Positions 34,986-46,200 of a DNA stretch of 64,000 bases are shown piece after piece (within the stretch, counting starts at the first letter, position 1; every line of letters begins with the position of its first letter). The DNA comes from Centroberyx gerrardi (lineage: Eukaryota; Chordata; Actinopteri; Beryciformes; Berycidae): the NCBI RefSeq assembly GCF_048128805.1, contig NC_136016.1, positions 16,512,676 to 16,576,675 on the forward strand, read 5' to 3'. Made by a program: the position numbers and the translations under genes. The notes beneath the pieces are model-generated. The model saw only the letters and a program-made list of their open reading frames with translations. It searched no databases and was not told where the DNA came from.

Positions 34986-37848
34986 ATGGCATTTTGGACT
35001 ACATGGATATTCTTACTGCCTATCATCTTTAATGGGCAAGGTATGTTGCAAACTAAATTCTGATTTATCCAGAGCTGTCAATGAATTATTTTGAATCTGA
35101 TTATATTATATATATATTTATATTATATATCTGATTATAATCTGATTAAAATCCTTTTCTCAAATAATGTAAAGTCGTGAAACTATAGAGAGGTTTAGTT
35201 AGAGTTATAAGTGGAGAGGTTACCTAGCAACAGTCTCTAATATTTCAGTTGTTGTGAAAACAACTAGGCTACATGATTTGCTTACCTCATGTGGAATAAG
35301 GACTGCGCTACCCCATTAATGATACAAAATACATTACTCATACAATATTAGAAGATGAAGATTAAGATTAACATTACTGATCTCTGAAGGAAAATTTCGT
35401 CATTGCAGCAGTAAAGAACTTGATATAAAAAAATACATAATAAATAAAGCAACATATTGAAGGTCATGACGTGATAGGTGATGTCATTTCTTCATCTCTC
35501 TTTTCTACAGAGTCAAAAGCTCAGGGTAAGTACAGTCACATTTTACACATTTCATACAGTCATGTAAATGCCATAGTTGCTCAGCTGCTGTTTTGTACCT
35601 ATGACCATTTAACAAAGGATATTTTCAACATCATGTACGCACCGCAAAGCAAACAAAATGACATAGTTCAGATGCTCCCACACACACCCACACACACACT
35701 CTTCTGGTACATGCATATAAAGTATGCACCACAAAGCAAACAAAATAACATAGCTCAGATGCTCACACACACACGCACACACACACATCATCAAACAATC
35801 AATTTTGTTCCTCTATATACTATATTTAGATGACTTTATCTCTATCTCCTATCAGACTGTGGAGTGGCACCTCTGAACACAAAGATAGTTGGGGGTGCGG
35901 GTGCTGCAGCGGGATCGTGGCCCTGGCAGGTCAGCATGCACTACAATCCTGCAGCCAGTCACATCTGTGGAGGGACCCTCATCAGCGACCAGTGGGTGCT
36001 CACTGCAACCCATTGCATGATATCGTAAGACACAAGCTCTATTATTACAAAAATTCCTGCTGCCTCTCTCCTCGGCTCATTTTTATTTCTTTTCCTCTCA
36101 CTTTAACCAGTTAGACTGAACAAGTCCTGTGTTTTTTTGTCCAGATTGAGACTCAGTGACTGGACTCTGTACATGGGCAGACAGACTCAGATAGGCTCCA
36201 ACCCCAACGAGGTAACCCGCTCCGTCTCTCAGATCATCGTCCATCCCGACTACAACAACACATTTCTAAACAATGACATCGCCCTGATGAAGCTGAGCAG
36301 TCCGGTCAGTTTTACCAGCTACATCAGACCCATTTGCCTAGCAGGTAACTCCAGCCTTTTCCATAGCGCAACTTCCTGCTGGGCCACTGGCTGGGGCAAC
36401 ATTGGGAAGGATGGTGAGTATCTTATGATGATTGTATAGTTGGGGCCAGAGCAAGCCTCAGGGCTTCATTTCATTCAGGGTTGTTGTTCTAATTCTGTAT
36501 TCTGTGGTCAAACTATCCATAAACATCATGCGGGCTATTCACTGTGCACTGACCTGGATGGTGGATATACAATGCACCCTCCATGTTACTGTCTGAGGTA
36601 GTCTTGTTTCAGAGGAGACCTGGAACTTTTAATGTCTGCCAGTAACACAAATGGAACAGTGTCATCTGCACGGATTTCCATTTCCAGTAGCTTCCACTGA
36701 ACTGAACTTTTAAATTCATGTCGATGACTCTGATCCACTAGCCACACAGATCTTTCCATATCAAATTTCTGCCAAATCAGGCTCAGGGTACAGTGTCAAA
36801 TGAACACAGCGGTATCATAGAGGATTCAAAATGTGCTACAGTAAACATTCATGTTTGTGATGAGAGACTGATTTGAGAACTCTCTTTCCCACAGTCCCGT
36901 TGGGATCCCCTCAGACGCTGCAGGAGGTTGAGGTGCCTGTGGTTGGAAACAATCAGTGCTCTTGCCAGTATATTCTAGTAGAGGGGGCCAATATCACTGA
37001 CAACATGATTTGTGCGGGGAGAGAAAACAAAGGAGCATGCCAGGTGAAAACAAGTGGTTTATGGTTTATGCAGGATGAGCCGAATAACTCACCAGTGTAA
37101 TCTATGACGTGATAAATTAATACTTTTAAAAAACATACAAAAATATAATGTTATATGCAGTTTGAGGGCCATGGCAGCCTGACGAATGTCATAAGCCAAG
37201 ATAGGTCATAAGACCAAAATATTGTATGTTTTCACAATAAAATAGTTTCCTCTTCTATTTTGTAGGCATTTTGTAGTCTTCTTTGATGTATCTGTTACCA
37301 ACAATACTAAGTTGTGCAAAGGACCAACTGTTTTGTCTTCCCTAATACGTCCTCACCTTTTCTTCTCTCATCCTCATTGACACCGCTTCCCAACACTTCC
37401 CTCCCTCCCTGCTTCTTGTCTCCATGTCTCTCCTCCTCAGGGCGACTCAGGTGGACCTGTGCAGTGTAAGCAGGGCTCAGTGTGGATCCAGGCGGGCATC
37501 ACCAGTTTCGGGATTCCCTGCGCTCTGGCCAATTTTTCCGAGGTCTACGCCCGAGTGTCTCAGTTCCAGACGTGGATCACAGATCACGTGGCTGGGGCGA
37601 ATGTTGGCTTTAGGACATTTACCTCCAGTGGGACCGACCAAGACAACAGCTTTGTGTGCCGAAACACAGATTCTGGGACCGCAACCACGGCAGCTACAAC
37701 CACGGCAGCTACAACCACGGCAGCTACAACCACGGCAGCTACAACCACAGCAGCTACAACCACGGCAGCTACAACCACAGCCTCCTCTGCAGCTGGTGTT
37801 GGCTTACAGTCCTCACTGTTTGCCCTCATACTGACTATGTTCCTTTGA
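34986..37848 (+). CDS. Membrane-anchored S1 serine protease, copy 1
   Basis: Chymotrypsin-fold protease, probably extracellular and held at the cell surface. Exons 34986-35040, 35511-35525 (15 nt), 35856-36024, 36145-36413, 36895-37043, 37441-37848; 354 residues. Signal peptide [18 protein letters not shown]; short propeptide with Cys (DCGVAP) that would link to the catalytic chain; activation site NTK|IVGG; His in TATHC (usually TAAHC); Asp in NNDIALMKL; Ser in GDSGGP. Then a Thr/Ala-rich stalk of six TAATT-type repeats and a hydrophobic end ([16 protein letters not shown]) with no charged tail, which fits a GPI signal or a tail anchor. Position 189 is Gly and 226 is Glu (chymotrypsin numbering), so this is not an ordinary trypsin-like pocket. 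Closest in layout to prostasin/testisin-type proteases; exact ortholog not claimed. Confidence 0.93.
37681..37780 (+). repeat. 15-bp coding tandem repeat in the protease copy 1 stalk
   Basis: GCAGCTACAACCACG repeated about six times encodes an Ala/Thr stalk likely to carry O-glycans. Copy 2 has none of these units. Confidence 0.93.
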
Positions 37849-38221
37849 CCACAGTTAGTAGGCTAATGATCAAAAAAAGCTGGTCGATAAGGTTTAATCC
37901 TGACTTAAAACTGCACTGATAACTTGGAACCTGCAGAAGGTATTCCACATTACTCACCACTTTTTGCATTACACATCCTGTGCATGATGAAACTGACACT
38001 GCACTGGAGCTTTGTGGCACTTTAATTTCCATGGAGAAAGAATGTTCTTTGAACTGCACTGAATTGTATTCTGGTGGCTTGTTTTGATTAAATGTAAACT
38101 TGATGGGAAACTTTGACAAACCTGATTTAAAACATCATTAATGTTCTCTGAAACACCTGGAATTTTGGTGTTTGAAATAGAGTGGTGAAAATCCATTCAG
38201 GCTGTCAGGCCACCAAAAAGA

Positions 38222-38227
38222 AATAAA
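38222..38227 (+). terminator. Poly(A) signal of protease copy 1
   Basis: AATAAA about 375 bases after the stop codon. The same AGAAATAAACAA context recurs in the duplicate at 50086-50091. Confidence 0.55.
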
Positions 38228-38323
38228 CAAGATACTAAAACAAGGTTTAGAATGGTAATGGTGTTCACAGCCCTTTGGATTTGAACAAGGGAAAAGTCAT
38301 TGGAGTCTGAATTACACAACTGA

Positions 38324-38925
38324 ACTTACATCAGTGAGTTAGATAGGTGTTTAGTTAGGTCAGTGAGTTAGACAGGTGTTTAGTTAGACAGGTCAGTGAG
38401 TTAGACAGGTGTTCAGTTAGACAGGTGTTTAATTAGACAGGTCAGTGAGTTAGACAGGTGTTTAATTAGACAGGTGTTTAGTTAGACAGGTCAGTGAGTT
38501 AGACAGGTGTTAAGTTAGACAGGTCAGTGAGTTAGACAGGTGTTTAGATAGAGAGGCCAGTGAGTTAGACAGGTCAGTGAGTTAGACAGGTGTTTAGATA
38601 GACAGGTGTTTAATTAGACAGGTCAGTGAGTTAGACAGGTCAGTGAGTTAGACAGGTGTTAAGTTAGACAGGTCAGTGAGTTAGACAGGTGTTTAGATAG
38701 ACAGGTCAGTGAGTTAGACAGGTCAGTGAGTTAGACAGGTGTTTAGATAGACAGGTGTTTAATTAGACAGGTCAGTGAGTTAGACAGGTGTTAAGTTAGA
38801 CAGGTCAGTGAGTTAGACAGGTGTTAAGTTAGACAGGTCAGTGAGTTAGACAGGTGGTTAGTTAGACAGTTGGTTAATAAGACATGGTTAGTTAGACAGG
38901 TCTGTTACTTAGACAGGTCCGCCAG
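38324..38925. repeat. Minisatellite of GTTAGACAGGTNNTTA-type units
   Basis: About 600 bp built from GGTCAGTGAGTTAGACA and GGTGTTTAGTTAGACA half-units in mixed order, giving roughly 16-17 and 33 bp periodicities. Located just 3' of protease copy 1, at the end of the duplicated segment. Confidence 0.92.
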
Positions 38926-39468
38926 CTTTTCTTGAGTGGCATGCCACTAGTTGGATTGCCTCTGTCGGACCTCTAGTGGGGAACGGGCGACAAACTGCAA
39001 TGGTGGGTGTTTTCTTTTTTTCAGATTTCAGCAGCGATTTTTATGAGATGCTGCAGGCAGTGTGTTGAGTATGCCTATAACATTATTTTCATATCCACTT
39101 ATGGGGGCGCACTGTATTGTATTTAATGCCAGATTGTGACCTGCAGGACTATCACAACCTCAGATTTTTTAGATCCAGAATCTAGAAACTAGTGGTCTTT
39201 AAAGTGGATACAGACAACTTTTCAACTTTCCCCCCGTTGTCCCCCCCTAGCGTTTCCAAGTGGTATTGTTGTTTGCGCCGCTGTCGCAAAGACAACCGGA
39301 TCGTTTTCTGTAAGAGCCTAGCTCAGTGCAATAGAACAAACCATCTGTCTGCTTATCAACTCCTTGATCATAACACAATATAGTAACTTTCACCACTGCT
39401 CATTTTAGAAAGGCCACTGCAAGAAAACGTGTTCTTTGTTTAGATTATCAAACGGACAATGGATCATT

Positions 39469-39730
39469 TGTTTGTTTCTGGCTGCTAGCGTTAGCTAGCG
39501 TTAGCAACATGGCTAACGTTGCTAATGCTAGCAGCCAGAAACAAACATAGTTAGATGTTTGTTTCTTTTGTTCAAGAAACAAACATAGATGTTTGTTTCA
39601 TAGATGTTTGTTTCTGGCTGGTCCTGGCTTCCTTGTAGCTCCTGGTTCGTTTTCTGGCTGCTAGCGGTAGCGTTAGCTTACCGTGGTAGCGTTAGCTACC
39701 ACGGTAGCGTTAGCTAACGCTACCGTGGTT
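39469..39730. repeat. Nested palindromes rich in GTTAGC and GCTAGC
   Basis: An outer palindrome runs from TTTGTTTCTGGCTGCTAGC (near 39470) to GCTAGCAGCCAGAAACAAAC (near 39548). It is followed by repeated ATGTTTGTTTC units in both orientations and by palindromes around TACCGTGGTAGCGTTAGC to 39730. No coding capacity. Confidence 0.8.
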
Positions 39731-39734
39731 GATC

Positions 39735-39885
39735 AGGGTCAGGTCCGTCCTGTGGGTGAGAAGGTTAGCGCTGTCGAACAGTATCCCCCACCAGCCACAA
39801 AAAAAGAATTGATGCGGTTCTTGGGTCTGGTTGGTTATTACAGGAGTTCCTGCAGGAACTTCTCTGTAGTTGTAGCCATGCTAAC
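39735..39885 (+). mobile_element. Ty3/gypsy LTR-element fossil, pol fragment
   Basis: A short piece of the reverse transcriptase C-terminal region, recognised by TKKELMRFLGLVGYYR. No LTRs or other parts are seen, so it is a small broken remnant. It sits inside the palindromic block. Confidence 0.75.
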
Positions 39886-39899
39886 GCTACCGCTACCGA

Positions 39900-41390
39900 T
39901 AGCTACCGGCCGGGGAAATCTTATTCCTCTTTTGGTTGTGTAATAGATGACGCACTTCCTTTGTGCCGTAAATCGAGCCTTCATTCTCCCGGGAGATCGT
40001 ACCCGGTGGCAGACAGAATTGCATAGTGAAAGCGAGGCTTATAGGGAACCAATCTAAACGCCGATGGTGTCATTATTCTATAGCCATTACACTGTGCAAT
40101 CAACATTTACTTCATAATGATAAGTTAAAGCAAAAAAGTTGTCTATAGGGTCTTTAAAGGTCAAAAGATACTCTACTGAAACATATAAAAAAACACATGC
40201 TTTAAATTCAGTTCCTGGATTTATTAATTTCCTATTAAACTTTGTTGTTGCCACATTATGTATTAAATGCTTTTCACCTTTATTCTTACAGTATAGGAGG
40301 ATAAAGCATTTCTGATTCACTTGCTCTACCAAGATTTACCCTGCATGCATTTCAATGCTGTGTGAAGCATATGCTTTCTACTCATTTCACTATTAAGCCA
40401 CAGTCATGGTCCAGAAATTATTGTTATTAGGCTTGTTTTTTATTGCAGTTAATACTAATTCTGAGATACTTTCGTGGGTTAGCATATAAAATATCGTTTT
40501 AGAGCGTCCATGTTGTTCCATAAGGTGGGAAGCAGAACATTCCAAGTGGGAAGTTTCCCAATTCCCAGGTGTCCTGAACGCACCATAATTCAAACCTCCA
40601 GGTGACGGGAAGACATCAGTTCGTTTCCAGGAAGGGAGCTGTGTCATGTAACATACTGGTAATTTGATCGCCATCGTTTCTATCTTTAATGTTACGTGCT
40701 AACTGAGATAAAACACAGAGTTCAGACGTTACGTTGGTTAGCGTTAAGACGGCTTTGAAAAGGTTATTTTGTCTGCCCAGTTTAGCCGGAATGTTATTGC
40801 ATCCCCTGTCAATCAAAGCTAGAACAGTAGACAAATGGCTAAACCAGTTTGTGTTTGTCACTGTCACTGAGATGACAGATCATGATATTTAAGACTAGTT
40901 AAATAATAGGCTAGACTATATTTTTGGTATGACAGCCCTCATTGCTTTTCCATTATTTACAGATTTCCCTTGCTGCAGGTGAGTAATTGGTAAGTTTGGT
41001 ATGTTGTTGAATAAAACTCTTAGATGTTTGTCTCAGGTCTTGAGACAATGAGCAAACCAGTTTATTTACCTGCAGCATGGAGAGAAGTGCACAGCAGCAG
41101 CAAATGCAGTTCTCTGGATAGTGAAGCAAACAGGTTACATGATTTCAGCATGAACACAAGGAGCGGAGGGTGGAAAATAACAACTTTGGCACTGTGGGTT
41201 TCACATGTCCTTGGTTGTCTGAGCACAAAGATCTGGTAAACAAGTTGCATGAAGGATTCAGTACTTTTCCACTCTACAGATACACAATAAAGAAGGAATG
41301 ATACACTTGAACCATATTTTTATTCAGGGATAGAAAAGTGCAGACATATATAACAAAAGAGGTCAGCCATAACAACACTAACACAACACT
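39900..41390. other. Intergenic, no gene recognised
   Basis: Short frames only. A poly(C) run of 22 bases lies at 41393-41414, just after this stretch. Confidence 0.5.
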
Positions 41391-41599
41391 AACCCCCCCC
41401 CCCCCCCCCCCCCCATACAAATGTATACATTTAATGTATATAAATGATTAAAGCTTAATTTCCTCCACACATGTCCACAAAATATCACAATGATGCAGAT
41501 TTAATGATAATTCATAAGATGCACTGTGCACTGAAAATCCGAGAGAAATACAGAAATATAAATGCACATCAATATTTAATCAAAAGGTACCTGTTTTTC

Positions 41600-42870
41600 T
41601 GGAACAGATAAAATGTGGATCCATTCATGTCTGCCCATGGTGTCACAGAGCATTTTTTCCTAATCAAGTGCGCTGCTGCCTTCAATCAAACTACACTAAA
41701 AACCCAGATGTACTTGCCGCTTGCTTGGCTGGGACATACGGTGAATGCATCCACAACAGTACAAAGTCCCTGATGAGAGAAAGAAAGAGTGGATTTGAAC
41801 ATTAGTACAACTAAAATTATCCCTCTTCCCAAAGGCCAAGAGAGAGCCATCCGAGGTAACCTTGTGTTTGTGCCATTGGAAGCAGAGGACACTGTGAATG
41901 CTTTACCAAGATTTAGAGGGGAATCTCAAGTAATGAGAGTCAAGTTGAAAAGACGCCTGTATGCTACAAAGAGCACCAGGTGTTCCAGACTGTAAATTGG
42001 CAGAAGCTTGTACTCAGGAAACTTAAAGGGATGAAGCTGACGCTGAATGATTTTGTAAATTGAGAGGGAAAGTTCTGAAAGTCAAAATCTAGTTGAACGT
42101 CAGATTATTGATATGCCCCCACTCAATGCTGATCACACACATGAAAACATGGATAATGATGAGTATGATGAGAATGATTTCATGGATGGAAAATGATGTT
42201 CAGCTAGAGGAGCAGTCTGATGATACAGAACGGGAAGGTGATCGGTCAAATGGTGGCACTGCCCCGGAGTCACGCCTTCAGCCAGTTGACACTGCAGAAG
42301 ATATTTTAACATTTAGTGAAGGTTTTTACAGTTTTGCTACAGCTGAATGAAACAGGCCCATCAGCTTTGGAAGCAATTGGAAGTAATGGCTTTTCTAGTT
42401 AAATTCACTACTGTTGAAAATACATTTGATGACCAGAGACCTTACCACCCAGCAGTTATTTCAAATCTAGGTTTTTCTGTATTGATGACTGTTTTGCAAG
42501 AGATAGTATGCAAATACAACTACGTAAAGGCAGACCTGTAACAAGACATGGCCGCATTATTAACTGCAGTCATATTCACACAGCCACTAAGAGGTATCCC
42601 AGCTTAATGGGAGAAAACAACAAGGCGCCTGTTTGCTATGATTAGACAGTTGGGAACCCCCACTTTATTCTGTACAATCAGTGCTGCAGAATTGCGATGG
42701 CCTGAGGTGATCCATGCTACAAAGACCCGGCAAGGTGAGCAGGTCAATTTTGAGGAGCTTGACTGGACTAGTCAGCGTGAAATATTACAAACCAGCCCAG
42801 TGACAATGGCACAGCCCGTCGAAGCCAAACTGTTGTTCTTGGTTCAAACTCTATCCATTACACTTTGATG
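41600..42870 (+). mobile_element. Helitron fragment (Helitron-like N-terminal region)
   Basis: Frames encode KIIPLPKGQERAIRGNLVFV, DTVNALPRFRGESQVMRVKL, VFQTVNWQKLVL and, further on, [20 protein letters not shown] and [13 protein letters not shown]. These are typical of the protein segments upstream of the Rep domain in fish Helitrons. The reading frame is interrupted several times, and the Rep and helicase parts are missing. Confidence 0.75.
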
Positions 42871-43222
42871 ATGTTATTTTTTTATCTGAGGTATTATCTG
42901 TAGTCTATATCTGTATGTAAATGAAAATATGTGAGTCCTACGGTTATAAATTCTACATGATACATACTATACATGGATGTCTATTCCCTGGGGGAAGAAA
43001 AAGTCATCAGTCACTGCTGTGGGACATTAGGAGATGTAGACAGAGTAAAATGTATGCCTAAGGTATCTGTTTCTGTAAGGTGTTGCACATGCTGGCTGGC
43101 AGTCTAAAGTGCTGTATAATTTATAGACCTTTGAGAGGAGTGGAACAGAGAGAATAGCGTAAGACTAAACAGTGTTTAGTTTAACTCCCCATCCCCACTC
43201 GTATTGAACAAACTGTGAGAGC

Positions 43223-46200
43223 ATGGCATTTTGGACAACATGGATATTCTTAGTGCCTGTCATCTTTAATGAGCAAGGTATGTTTTTATGTTGATGCTGC
43301 TGGTGAGTTGGAAACTTATTCAGATTTATCCAGAGCTGTCAATGAATGATTTTGAATGTAATTATAAATTTATGTCAAAATGATTTTCTCAAATCATAAA
43401 AAGTCGTGAAACTATAGAGAGGTTTGCAGTTATAGGTCGTAATAAGTCGTTACCTAGCAACAGTCTCTAGCAATTTAGTTGTTGTGACAAACAACTATAT
43501 GATTTGCTTGGGATATTTACCTCATGTGGAATAATGTCTGTGTTACCCCATTAATGATACAAAACATTACTCATACAATATTATAAAATGAAGATTAAGA
43601 TTACATTTGAGATTAAGATTACAGACATTATTGATGCCTGAGGGAAAATTGAGTCATTGCAGCAGTAAAGTAGCAGTAACTTGATAGAAAAAAATGCAAT
43701 AAATACAAAGGTTAAAGATGTAAGATACGTGATTTCTTCATCTCTCTTTTCTACAGAGTCAAAAGCTTGGGGTAAGTACAGTCACATTTTATACATTTCA
43801 TACAGTCATGTAAATGCCATAGTTGCTCAGTTGCTGTTTTGTAACTACGCAGCAAATGCTATCAGACGGAGATCATACGAGTCATCACACCTTTCTATAA
43901 CAGTGTTTAGTTAAATATACATTGATAATCATTCCATGCCTATCTCTATCTCCTATCAGACTGTGGAGTGGCACCTCAGAGCACAAAGATAGTTGGGGGT
44001 GTGGGTGCTGCAGCGGGATCGTGGCCCTGGCAGGTCAGCATGCACTACAATCCTGCAGCCAGTCACATCTGTGGAGGGACCCTCATCAGCGACCAGTGGG
44101 TGCTCACTGCAACCCATTGCATGATATCGTAAGACACAAGCTCTATTATTACAAAAATTCCTGCTGCCTCTCTCCTCGGCTCATTTTTATTTCTTTTCCT
44201 CTCACTTCTCTCCTACATTAACCAGTTAGACTGAACAAGTCCTGTGTTTTTTTGTCCAGATTGAGACTCAGTGACTGGACTCTGTACATGGGCAGACAGA
44301 CTCAGATAGGCTCCAACCCCAACGAGGTAACCCGCTCCGTCTCTCAGATCATCGTCCATCCCGACTACAACAGCACATTTCTAAACAATGACATCGCCCT
44401 GATGAAGCTGAGCAGTCCGGTCAGTTTTACCAGCTACATCAGACCCATTTGCCTAGCAGGTAACTCCAGCCTTTTCCATAGCGCAACTTCCTGCTGGGCC
44501 ACTGGCTGGGGCAACATTGGGTATAATGGTGAGTATCTTATGATGATTGTATAGTTGGGTCAGTGCAAGCTTCAGGGCTACGTTTCATTCAGGGTTGTTG
44601 TTGAAATTGTGTACTCCGTGGGCAAACTGTAGATTCTTATAAAGACTTCGGAATTTGGCTGGATACAAACTATCCTTCAAGACCCATGTAGAACACCTCT
44701 CTCACAGGCTGAAAGTTAAAATTGGATTCCTGTTTAGAGATAAAGCTGCTTTTCGGTGCCCTATAGGATGTCATGTCTGTCTTAGATTATGGAGACACTC
44801 TGTATTCACATGCTGCCCCTTCCATGTTAAAACCACTTGGTGCAGTGAACCACAGTCCTCTGTTTTATTACTGGTGATAAATTTCATACTCACCACTGTA
44901 TCCTATACGAAAAAGTGGTATGGTCTCCTTTAACAAAAAGAAGGGAAATGCATCGTATTTTGTTCATTTGTAAGGCTATGGAAATTAAGACATGGGAGTG
45001 ACTATTTCCAGGTTCCCGGAAGGTTCCCCGGACTTACACATTCAAAAGTTGAATGAACCGTTACAGAATTACCCATTAGCTCAAATGAATAGCAGCTGCG
45101 TCGGAAAAAACGCAGCTATTGTAACGTTAGGTTGTTGTAAAGTTAGGTCTATCTTGTATGACTAGCTCTACTTTGTCTCTCCCACCAGACAAGACGACAG
45201 AGGGACAAGTTCAGGCTAGGTTCACACTGGACGCGGAAGCAAAGCCTGGAACTTTTAATATCTGCCAGTAACACAAGTGGAACGGTGTCATCTGTATGGA
45301 TTTCGGCCTAGTTTGAAACAACAGAACTGAACTTTTAAATTAAGGACCAGACTTTGTTCATGTAAATGACTCTAATCCACTAGCAACACAGATCTTTCCA
45401 TATCAAATTTCTGCTAAATCAGGCTCAGGGTACAGTGTCACATGAACACAGATTCAAAATGTGCTACAGTAAACATTTGTGTTAGAACAGCAACTTGACT
45501 CCTTCAGGTTTGTACTGATAACAGCTTGCGTGGCCTTCTTGATGACATCACACACACACATTACATTTTTTGCCTTTTTGTGGTATATGTTAAAAAGTTT
45601 GGGCACGCCTGTTCTCTAACCAATGACTCAAATTTTTATTATTTAAATCATAAACAACACCATACAGGACATACATGACTAACAAACAATCCCCCCTCCC
45701 AACAGGACTTCCTCCAACCCCAAGCCCCCTGGGGGCAAAGCGTGCAATTTGGGGATTGTCTAACTTTCATTTAAAATAATTTGCGTGGTGTGCAGTATGT
45801 TCTGAGAGTAAAGTTATAATGAATCATCTGATGGTTTGGATTTCTTGACGAAAATGAAATATTGGTCCAGACCCTGGACCAGTTAATAGTTGTGTTAATT
45901 AATGATAAATCTTTTTTCCATAGAGTGTCAATTGGCATTGTCTTAAGTGTTGCTTTTAACAACAGAGAATATAATTTGGAAACCAAACCTCGAGTGCTCT
46001 CAGTGGTATATATGCTATATAATGGGTGTAACGGCAGTTCTCGTCCCCAGGGTACTCCATAAGCATTTAAAGCAGAACAAAGCTGTAAATAAAAGAAAAA
46101 AGAGGTGCCCGGGAGATTAAACTGTTGCTGTAGATCTTGAAATGTGTGGAGGCTGCAGTCTTTGATGATGTTTGCAATTGTGTGGATCCCTCTTTTAGAC

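Noticed and set aside
37584-37829. Minus-strand frame with Val/Ala repeats
   Set aside because: Reverse reading of the Ala/Thr stalk repeat of protease copy 1.
38324-38925. CRISPR-like regular repeats
   Set aside because: No unique spacers; it is a minisatellite in a vertebrate genome.
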